The notes below the pieces were generated by a model. It was not told where the DNA came from. It saw only the letters and a list, made by a program, of their open reading frames with translations, and made no database searches. From Akkermansia muciniphila (GTDB lineage Bacteria; Verrucomicrobiota; Verrucomicrobiia; Limisphaerales; UBA9464): DNA of 5,437 nucleotides. Where the stretch lies: positions 1-5,437 of the forward strand of contig CAMCFL010000257.1 of assembly GCA_945873715.1 (NCBI GenBank). The letters are read 5' to 3'. The position numbers and the translations under genes were made by a program. How positions within the stretch are numbered: the stretch's first letter is position 1; each line of letters opens with the position of its first letter. Positions 1 to 5,437 of the stretch are shown here, piece after piece.

Positions 1-1
1 C

Positions 2-1339
2 GCCGGTGAAACGGATGTTCACGAGGCGATGGAGCACGCCACCCGCTCGTATGCGGCCGATCCCGCGCGGCGGGCGATCCGGGGCTTTTCCATGGGGGGC
101 GGGGGGACCTGGCATCTGGCGGCGCATCATCCCGGTCTCTGGCGCGCGGCGGCTCCGGGTGCCGGCTTTGCCGAGACCGCGGAGTACACGGGAATCCTGT
201 CCAGGGAACCGAACCTGCCGGCCTGGGAACAACGTCTGTGGCGTTGGTATGACGCAACCGCGTACGCCGCGAACCTGCGTCAGGTGCCGTTGGTGGCCTA
301 CAGCGGCGAGAACGACCGACAGATCCAGGCAGCCCGGGTGATGGAACGGGCGATGCGCGCCGAAGGAATGGAGCTCATCCACGTCATCGGGCCCGGTGTG
401 GAACACAAGTATGAGCCGGGTGCCAAGCGCGAGGTGGCGCGTCGGATCGACGAATGGATGTCGACCGGGGCACCGGCGCTGACCCGTCTGGATCTGACGA
501 CTTTCACCCTGCGGTTTCCTGCCGGGGAAGGCTCTGTGTGGGCGCGGTTCGAAGGCCTCGCTCAACATTGGGAACGAGCCCGGCTCCGGGCAGTCGTCCG
601 GGAATCGAATGGAATGGAGGTCCGCACCGAGGGCGTGACCGCCTTTGCCTTGAGTCGTCCCCCCGGGCTTGCCGAGGGACCGATGGATCTGGATCTCGAT
701 GGTCAGCCATTGCGGGTCACCGGTTTGAAGGGCCGCGGGAGTCAGTGGCACTTTCGGAAGTCCGGCACCCGATGGAAGCGGGTGGAGTCGGGTCCCACCG
801 GAGCGGTCAAGCGACCCGGATTGCAGGGGCCGATCGACGATGCCTTCGTGGATTCCTTCCTGGTGGTGGTTCCCTCCGCGAAACCGGAGACGCCGATCGA
901 TCACTGGGTGGATCGTGGGTGGCGGCAATTCACCCGCGATTGGCGGGCCCAGTTTCGGGGCGAATGCCGCGTGGTCCGCGACACGGAGGTCACTCCCGCC
1001 GATCTCGAGGCGCATCATCTGGTGCTCTGGGGTACGCCTGAGAGCAACCGTCTGCTGGGCCGGATCTCGCGTCGGCTACCACTCCGCTGGGAAGGAGATC
1101 GGATCCGGTTGGGAGGTCGTGAACTGGCCCTGTCGAATGCCGTGCCCGTGTTGATTGCCCCGAACCCGCTCAATCCCGATCGGTACGTGGTGGTGAACAG
1201 CGGGCACACCTTCGCCTCCTGGAATGGGACCAATGCCAGGCAAACTCCACGCCTGCCGGACTGGGCGGTGCTGGGTGTTTCCGGGGAGCACGAGGGAAAG
1301 GTGCTGGAAGCCGGCTTCTTCGGGGAGGATTGGAAGTAG
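2..1339 (+). CDS. Prolyl-oligopeptidase-like (S9-type) alpha/beta hydrolase, 5' end missing
   Basis: The frame is open from base 2 to the TAG at 1337-1339 (445 codons). The first ATG in view (base 29) is internal to the conserved domain, so the true start lies upstream of the window. Seen: the nucleophile elbow GFSMGG with Ser at codon 30 (bases 89-91), a candidate acid Asp in YSGENDRQ (codon 105, bases 314-316) and a candidate His in GVEHKY (codon 135, bases 404-406). They occur in the normal order of a Ser-Asp-His triad. The hydrolase core ends near codon 155. A further region of about 290 residues follows, with the blocks GLQGPIDDAF (from base 818), LVLWGTPESN and APNPLNPDRYVV, ending AGFFGEDWK. 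From memory, this whole layout matches a planctomycete/verrucomicrobial group annotated as prolyl oligopeptidase family serine peptidases, usually 600-700 residues, so roughly 200 N-terminal residues are missing. Substrate is unknown; peptidase or esterase activity is possible. It is transcribed towards the minus-strand operon and not with it. Confidence 0.9.
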   Translation, partial: AGETDVHEAMEHATRSYAADPARRAIRGFSMGGGGTWHLAAHHPGLWRAAAPGAGFAETAEYTGILSREPNLPAWEQRLWRWYDATAYAANLRQVPLVAYSGENDRQIQAARVMERAMRAEGMELIHVIGPGVEHKYEPGAKREVARRIDEWMSTGAPALTRLDLTTFTLRFPAGEGSVWARFEGLAQHWERARLRAVVRESNGMEVRTEGVTAFALSRPPGLAEGPMDLDLDGQPLRVTGLKGRGSQWHFRKSGTRWKRVESGPTGAVKRPGLQGPIDDAFVDSFLVVVPSAKPETPIDHWVDRGWRQFTRDWRAQFRGECRVVRDTEVTPADLEAHHLVLWGTPESNRLLGRISRRLPLRWEGDRIRLGGRELALSNAVPVLIAPNPLNPDRYVVVNSGHTFASWNGTNARQTPRLPDWAVLGVSGEHEGKVLEAGFFGEDWK

Positions 1340-1346
1340 GCGGCGC

Positions 1347-1418
1347 GCCGGTTTGAACCACGACGAAACGACGGCAGCCACGACAGAACGGGTTCCTTGT
1401 TTCACGTGGCGTTCGTTG
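1347..1418 (+). repeat. 72-nt intergenic direct repeat, copy 1
   Basis: This 72-nt unit starts 7 nt after the hydrolase stop and recurs at 1451-1522 in the same orientation with 7 mismatches by eye and no net length change. The central 24 nt (1371-1394) are identical in both copies, as is the block from 1400 to 1416. Within the unit the 13-mer at 1358-1370 is repeated at 1378-1390 with 2 mismatches. An inverted pair GCCACG (1377-1382) and CGTGGC (1405-1410) is kept in both copies and could form a stem. No open frame here looks like a protein. It is probably a member of a genome-wide dispersed repeat family, though only two copies can be seen. Strand is arbitrary. Confidence 0.85.
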
Positions 1419-1421
1419 CGC

Positions 1422-1438
1422 CGTGGTTGTGAACCACG
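1422..1438. other. 7-bp hairpin between the repeat copies (possible transcription end)
   Basis: CGTGGTT, a GTG loop and AACCACG form a perfect 7-bp stem in the 32-nt spacer between the two repeat copies. It lies between two convergent genes, where a bidirectional transcription end would be useful. Neither strand has a run of T after it, so it is not a standard intrinsic terminator. It may simply be part of the repeat element, since TGAACCACG also begins inside copy 1 at 1354. Confidence 0.4.
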
Positions 1439-1450
1439 CCTCACGCTGCC

Positions 1451-1522
1451 GCCGGTTTGAACAACCACGAAGCGACGGCAGCCACGACAGAACGGGTTGA
1501 TTCTTTCACGTGGCGTTCGTCG
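1451..1522 (+). repeat. 72-nt intergenic direct repeat, copy 2
   Basis: Second copy of the unit at 1347-1418, about 90% identical, starting 104 nt after the first. Similarity ends exactly at base 1522, next to the minus-strand stop codon of the DUF1501 gene at 1523-1525. The mismatches cluster at the left end (GAACAACCACG here against GAACCACGACG in copy 1) and around 1499-1503. The conserved inverted pair GCCACG (1481-1486) and CGTGGC (1509-1514) is present. The copy therefore forms the immediate 3' untranslated region of the DUF1501 transcript. Confidence 0.85.
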
Positions 1523-2986
1523 TCACCCAACCAGCCCCTTGATCAATTCCCCGTGGATGTCGGTGAGGCGGTAGTCGCGGCCCTGGAAGCGGAAGGTGAG
1601 TCGTTCGTGATCGAGTCCGAGTTGATGGAGCAGGGTGGCGTGGATGTCGTGAACGTGGGCGCGATCGGAGACGGAGTTGAAGCCGAGTTCGTCGGTTTCA
1701 CCGATGACCTGTCCGCCGGGGATGCCACCGCCCGCGAACCACATGGTGAACGCGTCGATGTGATGGTTGCGACCGGTCTTGTCGCGGGATTCGCCCATGG
1801 GCGTGCGCCCGAATTCCCCGCCCCAGACCACGATGGTGGAGTCCAGGAGACCATGGGCCTGAAGGTCACGGACAAGCGCAGCGCACCCCTGGTCGGTCTC
1901 GCGGCAACGCTTGGGGAAATCGTCTTCGAGCGTCTCGCCGGGACCGCCATGGGAATCCCAGTTGGTATGGTAAAGCTGGACGAAACGGACGCCGCGCTCG
2001 ACCAGACGCCGGGCGAGCAGGCAGTTGCGGGCGAAGGAGGGTTCCTGTCGGTCGCACCCATAGAGTTTGAGGGTGGACTCCGACTCGCTCGAGAGGTCCA
2101 TCAGGTCCGGGGCGCTGGTCTGCATCCGGTAGGCCATCTCGTAGGAAGCGATGCGGGTCAGGATCTCGGGATCGCCGGTGGCGACCTGACGCTGGAGATT
2201 GAGATCGCGCAGGGTGTCGAGGGCGCGGCGTTGGCGGGGTGCGTCGATGCCGGCGGGGTTGGACAGGTTGAGGATCGGATCGCCCTGGCCGCGGAGGGGA
2301 ACGCCCTGGAAGCTGGTGGGGAGGAACCCGGAACCCCAGTTGACCGCACCGCCGCGTGGACCGCGTGGACCGCTTTGCAGGACGACGAACCCGGGCAGAT
2401 CCTGGCTTTCCGAACCGATGCCGTAGTTCAGCCACGAACCCATGCTGGGACGTCCGAACTGGCCGCTGCCGGTGTTCATGAACAGCTTGGCTGGCGCGTG
2501 ATTGAACAGGTTCGTCTGGCACGACTTCACGATCGTGATGTCATCGACGATCTGTGCGGTGTGGGGCAGGAGATCGCTGACCCAGGCACCGGATCGGCCG
2601 TGCTGTCGGAAGACCCGCTTTGGTCCCAGCAGGGTGGAGCGGTTCTTGAAGGACGAATCCATGAAGGCGAACCGTTTCCCCTGAAGGAACGAGTCGGGGA
2701 TGGGCTTGCCGTGGAGCCGGGCCAACTCGGGTTTCCAGTCGAACATCTCCAACTGGGAGGGGCCGCCGGCCATGAACAGGAAGATGACGGACTTGGCGCG
2801 GGCCGGATGATGCCCCGGCCGTACCGCCATGGAGTCGGTCGGGCTCGCGGGATTGGCGGCCTGGCTTCGCTGACCCATCAACGAAGCGAGGGCCAGTGAT
2901 CCCAGGCCCATGCTGCATCGGCTGAAGAAGTGGCGCCGGGTGAGGTCGAGTCCCGGGTCGGCTGAGTTTGGGGCGAGGTCACTCAC
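1523..2986 (-). CDS. DUF1501 family protein with Tat signal
   Basis: 487 residues from the GTG at 2986-2984, which overlaps the upstream gene's stop as GTGAGTGA. The frame stays open to a GTG at 3064, but the extra 26 residues are Pro/Ser-rich, lie wholly within the upstream gene and precede the export signal, so I prefer 2986. No Shine-Dalgarno sequence is visible, which fits translational coupling. Seen: a twin-arginine motif TRRHFF (residues 16-21), a hydrophobic stretch (about 25-37) and a likely cleavage site near SQA-A (41-44). Then come the DUF1501 blocks FLFMAGGPSQ (ending at 78), HTNWDSHGG (340-348), VVWGGEFGRTP (ending at 396), GRNHH (405-409) and HVHDIHATLLH (444-454). Family knowledge places DUF1501 in the alkaline phosphatase/sulfatase-like superfamily. 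The Asp, His and Glu residues in these blocks are plausible metal ligands (inference). Length is normal and the C-terminus looks complete. Substrate is unknown; it is the customary partner of the upstream DUF1549/DUF1553 protein. Tat export suggests folding, possibly with a cofactor, before secretion. Confidence 0.93.
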   Translation of the reverse strand: MSDLAPNSADPGLDLTRRHFFSRCSMGLGSLALASLMGQRSQAANPASPTDSMAVRPGHHPARAKSVIFLFMAGGPSQLEMFDWKPELARLHGKPIPDSFLQGKRFAFMDSSFKNRSTLLGPKRVFRQHGRSGAWVSDLLPHTAQIVDDITIVKSCQTNLFNHAPAKLFMNTGSGQFGRPSMGSWLNYGIGSESQDLPGFVVLQSGPRGPRGGAVNWGSGFLPTSFQGVPLRGQGDPILNLSNPAGIDAPRQRRALDTLRDLNLQRQVATGDPEILTRIASYEMAYRMQTSAPDLMDLSSESESTLKLYGCDRQEPSFARNCLLARRLVERGVRFVQLYHTNWDSHGGPGETLEDDFPKRCRETDQGCAALVRDLQAHGLLDSTIVVWGGEFGRTPMGESRDKTGRNHHIDAFTMWFAGGGIPGGQVIGETDELGFNSVSDRAHVHDIHATLLHQLGLDHERLTFRFQGRDYRLTDIHGELIKGLVG

Positions 2987-5252
2987 GGGTGATGGATTCG
3001 TCGAGGTTGAGGAGGACCCGGGCGATCGCGGTCCAGGCGGTGTCATCGCCGGGACTGGTGGCACGTTCCGCCGCCAGCAATCGGGCGAGGGCCAGGGTTT
3101 CGGACGAATCCGAGGGACGTCCGGTGGCGAGTTGGAATCCCATTTCGATCCGTTTCGTATCGGAGCCGGGAAGCGCCGCGAGACGTTTGCCGAAAGCCAG
3201 GGCGAGTTCGTGGAAGGCAGCGTCGTTGAGCAGGGTCAGCGCCTGGAGCGGCGTGTTGGATCGTTGCCGCCGGGTGCAGGTCGTGAAGGTGTCGGGCGCG
3301 TCGAAGACGGAGAGCGCCGGGTGGAGCGTGGACCGTTGAAGATGCGTATAGACCGCGCGGCGAAACCGGTCGCCGCCCGTGGACGCGATCCAGTCGCGCT
3401 TGGTCTGGGTGAAGGCACCGAGCCCGCCGGGTTGGGGAGGAAAGACCGGCGGCCCGCCCAACCGTCGATCGAGCGATCCAGAGGTGAGGAGGGCGGCGTC
3501 GCGGATCTGTTCGGCTTCGAAGCGCAGCCGGTTCTGGCGGGCGAGCCATTGGTTGCGTGGATCGGACTCGGCAAGGTCCGGCCTATGCAGGGAGGCTTGA
3601 CGATAGGTCGCGCTGGTGACGATGAGTCGATGGAGGTGCTTGAGGCTCCAGCCGGAGCCGCGGAACTCGCAGGCCAGCCAGTCGAGCAACTCCGGATGGC
3701 TGGGTTCGGAACCCATGGTGCCAAAGTCGTTCTCGGTCTCGACCAGGCCGCGTCCGAAGTAGACCTGCCAGACCCGGTTTACCAGGACGCGGGCGGTCAG
3801 GGGATTTCCGCGGGCGACCAGCCAGTCGGCCAGGTCGCGTCGATCGCGGGGCGGGCGTTCGGTTACGGGCGGGATCGACGCCGGGGTGGCCGGGTTGACC
3901 CGCGCGCCCGGTCGGGTGAAGTCGCCCTTGATGAACACCACCGTCTCCCGTGGTTGGGCCAGTTCCCTCATCACCATCGTCCGGGTGGTGGTCGGACGTT
4001 TCCTCTTCCAGGCGGCGAGTTCCTTCTGTCGCTCGGTGGCTTCCGGAGAACCGGCGGGAACCCCGCTGACGGCCTGTTCAAGCCGATGCCGTTCGCCTTC
4101 CCAACGTTGGAGGGCGGACGTCTCCACCGCGGTCGGGAGATCCAGTCCCGGGCCGGTGGCGGAGTAGTCGCTGGCGGCGTGACCGTCGTTCTCGGTCGAA
4201 TTGAAGAAGGCGAACAGACCGTAGTAATCGCGCTGGGAGAAGGGATCGAACTTGTGGTCGTGGCACTGGGCGCAACCCAGCGACACCCCGAGCCAGACGG
4301 TGGCGGTGGTGCTGACGCGGTCGACGACGCATTCCAGTCGGAATTGCTCGGGATCAATCCCGCCCTCGTGATTGATCTGGGTGTGTCGGTGGAATCCGGA
4401 GGCGATCAGGGCGTCGGTTCCCTCGTCCGGAAGCAGGTCGCCGGCGATCTGCCAGCGGGTGAAGGTGTCGAATGGCAGATCGCCGTTGAAGGCGCGGACC
4501 ACCCAGTCGCGGTACGGCCAGACCGAGCGGAGGCCGTCCACGCTATAGCCGTTCGAATCGGCGTAGCGGGCGGCGTCGAGCCACCAGCGTGCCCAGCGTT
4601 CACCATGATGCGGAGAGGCCAGCAGGCGATCGACGGCGTGGGTGTAACGTTCGGAGTCGGCCTCGGCGAGGTAACCCGCGAGTTCCTCGGGGCCGGGCGG
4701 CAGGCCGGTCAGATCGAGGCACAGACGACGGAAGAGGACGGCCGGATCGGCTTCCGGGCTGGGACGGAGCTTCTCCGCCTTCAACCGCTGGCGGATGAAG
4801 GCGTCGATCGGATGCGCCGCGCCGGTGTGGAGGGGGATCGGAGGTTCGACGGGAGCGACGAACGACCAGTGGCGATCGGACGAGGGGCTTTCGTCCGCCG
4901 GTGCCGGTGCCCCGTCGGCGATCCACTCGCGGAGTTGTTGGATCTGGGAGGAGTCGAGGGGCGGACGCTTATAGGGCATCCGACCGAGTTCCCGATGGCT
5001 TCCCTGGATGACCTGGAGCAGGAGGCTCTCGTCGGGTTTGCCTGGGAGGACGGCCGGGCCGTGCTTTCCACCAGCCCGAGCGCCGCCGGCGGTGTCCAAC
5101 CGGAGGTCGGACTTCGGGGCGGTTGCGCCGTGGCAGAGCACGCATTGCCGGGCGAGGAGAGGCTTGATCTCGCGCAGGTAGTCCGGCGCAGCAGCGAAGG
5201 CCGCCGCGGCACCGGCGACCATGGCAACCAGCGTGGCGAGAAGACGGGGCAC
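2979..5252 (-). CDS. PSCyt1-DUF1549-DUF1553 cytochrome-like exported protein
   Basis: 757 residues from the GTG at 5252-5250. This start gives a compact Sec signal: MPR, then a hydrophobic Leu/Ala/Val stretch, with cleavage near residues 19-22 just before APDY. The frame also runs up to an ATG at 5375 (798 residues), but those 41 extra residues are Ser/Arg-rich and come from repeat-bearing DNA. No start has a clear Shine-Dalgarno. Domains: PSCyt1 (about 25-120) with the haem motif CVLCH (37-41) and a possible distal Met in RMPYKRPP (Met 92); DUF1549/PSCyt2 (about 147-354) with a second CxxCH, CAQCHDHKFDP (327-337); a linker with PRETVVFIKGDF; and DUF1553/PSD1 (about 470-729) with LVNRVWQVYFGRGLVET and RQRSNTPLQAL. 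The family is typical of Planctomycetota and Verrucomicrobiota. PSCyt1 resembles c-type cytochromes, so covalent haem and periplasmic electron transfer are likely but not shown. No extra LamG-like or other inserted domain is seen. It is the first gene of an operon with the DUF1501 gene, ending with an 8-nt overlap. Confidence 0.93.
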   Translation of the reverse strand: MPRLLATLVAMVAGAAAAFAAAPDYLREIKPLLARQCVLCHGATAPKSDLRLDTAGGARAGGKHGPAVLPGKPDESLLLQVIQGSHRELGRMPYKRPPLDSSQIQQLREWIADGAPAPADESPSSDRHWSFVAPVEPPIPLHTGAAHPIDAFIRQRLKAEKLRPSPEADPAVLFRRLCLDLTGLPPGPEELAGYLAEADSERYTHAVDRLLASPHHGERWARWWLDAARYADSNGYSVDGLRSVWPYRDWVVRAFNGDLPFDTFTRWQIAGDLLPDEGTDALIASGFHRHTQINHEGGIDPEQFRLECVVDRVSTTATVWLGVSLGCAQCHDHKFDPFSQRDYYGLFAFFNSTENDGHAASDYSATGPGLDLPTAVETSALQRWEGERHRLEQAVSGVPAGSPEATERQKELAAWKRKRPTTTRTMVMRELAQPRETVVFIKGDFTRPGARVNPATPASIPPVTERPPRDRRDLADWLVARGNPLTARVLVNRVWQVYFGRGLVETENDFGTMGSEPSHPELLDWLACEFRGSGWSLKHLHRLIVTSATYRQASLHRPDLAESDPRNQWLARQNRLRFEAEQIRDAALLTSGSLDRRLGGPPVFPPQPGGLGAFTQTKRDWIASTGGDRFRRAVYTHLQRSTLHPALSVFDAPDTFTTCTRRQRSNTPLQALTLLNDAAFHELALAFGKRLAALPGSDTKRIEMGFQLATGRPSDSSETLALARLLAAERATSPGDDTAWTAIARVLLNLDESITRE

Positions 5253-5315
5253 CGCCGAAGAATGCCAGCAGGTGGAGATCAGGGAAGCAGGGAATCCGCG
5301 GGAGGGAAGAGCTCC

Positions 5316-5329
5316 GGAAGTCAGAGTCT
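5316..5329 (+). repeat. 14-nt direct repeat GGAAGTCAGAGTCT, copy 1
   Basis: GGAAGTCAGAGTCT is found here and again, identical, at 5424-5437. A GAGCTC precedes both copies: 2 nt before this one (5308-5313) and 8 nt before the second. The two copies therefore look like parts of one larger unit that has gained or lost bases between its blocks. An exact 14-mer recurring within 125 nt is very unlikely by chance. Strand is arbitrary. Confidence 0.75.
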
Positions 5330-5423
5330 CGTGACCTCGCCTCCTACGGGTAGACGACGAGGTGCCGAGGCTCATTTTGGGAGTGGCGGGGGACGGTCAC
5401 GGACTCGCGGAGCTCGTCCGTCA

Positions 5424-5437
5424 GGAAGTCAGAGTCT
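5424..5437 (+). repeat. 14-nt direct repeat GGAAGTCAGAGTCT, copy 2, at window edge
   Basis: Exact copy of 5316-5329, displaced by 108 nt. The match reaches the last base of the window, so the true repeat may be longer. If it continues, the next bases would be expected to resemble CGTGACCTCG, which follows copy 1. Confidence 0.75.

Larger units (their letters stand above)
5253..5437 (-). other. Upstream region of the minus-strand operon, repeat-bearing
   Basis: If translation starts at the GTG at 5252, this stretch is noncoding and should hold the operon's promoter and 5' leader. I see no convincing -35/-10 pair on the minus strand. It contains an exact 14-nt direct repeat and two GAGCTC palindromes (5308-5313 and 5410-5415), each a short way to the left of one repeat copy. 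Within it, the ATG at 5375 could start a 41-codon extension of the downstream gene (Ser/Arg-rich, 4 Arg in a row), which I regard as probably untranslated. The region runs off the window, so its full extent is unknown. Confidence 0.55.

Noticed and set aside
454..1041. Plus-strand 195-residue open frame inside the hydrolase gene
   Set aside because: Composition is Arg/Gly/Ser/Pro-rich, typical of an out-of-frame reading of high-GC coding DNA. The hydrolase frame has family motifs throughout this interval.
1341..1350. Palindrome CGGCGCGCCG as an operator or attachment site
   Set aside because: A 10-nt GC-only palindrome is expected often in DNA of this composition, and nothing nearby suggests a regulator or integrase.
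1422..1438. Standard intrinsic terminator
   Set aside because: The stem is good but neither strand shows a following T tract, so it was recorded only as a hairpin.
1347..1522. CRISPR array
   Set aside because: Only two long (72-nt) units with 7 differences and one 32-nt spacer, no cas genes, and the repeat contains internal sub-repeats. This does not fit an array.
1457..2899. Plus-strand 480-residue open frame as a gene
   Set aside because: It mirrors the DUF1501 gene codon for codon. Its translation shows no recognisable domain, it starts with TTG inside a repeat, and the opposite strand carries clear family motifs.
5222..5222. ATG at 5222-5220 as the start of the cytochrome-like gene
   Set aside because: It would leave a signal peptide with no positive residue before the hydrophobic stretch. 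The GTG 30 nt upstream supplies an Arg and a longer hydrophobic core.
5340..5345. AGGAGG on the minus strand as a ribosome binding site
   Set aside because: No ATG, GTG or TTG lies at a usable distance downstream in the cytochrome-like frame; the preferred GTG is about 90 nt away.

Overview
High-GC bacterial DNA with three protein-coding genes, all of types strongly expanded in the Planctomycetota-Verrucomicrobiota group: an S9-type serine hydrolase with a characteristic extra C-terminal region, a DUF1501 protein, and a PSCyt1-DUF1549-DUF1553 cytochrome-like protein. I infer that superphylum, with a mild lean to Verrucomicrobiota because of the intergenic repeats. This lean is not proven.

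Layout. Bases 2-1339 (+) carry the 3' two thirds or so of the hydrolase gene; its 5' end lies outside the window. It converges on a two-gene minus-strand operon. The upstream operon gene (2979-5252) encodes an exported protein with two CxxCH motifs. The downstream gene (1523-2986) encodes a Tat-exported DUF1501 protein of the alkaline-phosphatase-like superfamily. The two genes overlap by 8 nt (GTGAGTGA), so their translation is probably coupled.

The 183-nt convergent gap (1340-1522) is almost filled by two direct copies of a 72-nt repeat about 90% identical to each other, with a 7-bp hairpin between them. The region upstream of the operon (5253-5437) holds an exact 14-nt direct repeat 108 nt apart, the second copy touching the window edge. 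I read both as intergenic repeat elements. They affect start-codon choice and may explain an assembly break.

Function. The DUF1501 and PSCyt1/DUF1549/DUF1553 pair is one of the commonest paralogous gene pairs in this superphylum, often found near sulfatases and glycan-degradation genes. Its biochemistry is not established. Both products should be exported, so they plausibly act together in the periplasm. The hydrolase need not belong to the same pathway, because it is convergent and separately transcribed. I see no RNA gene, CRISPR array, transposase or defence system. The most unusual material is the repeats, not a new gene system.
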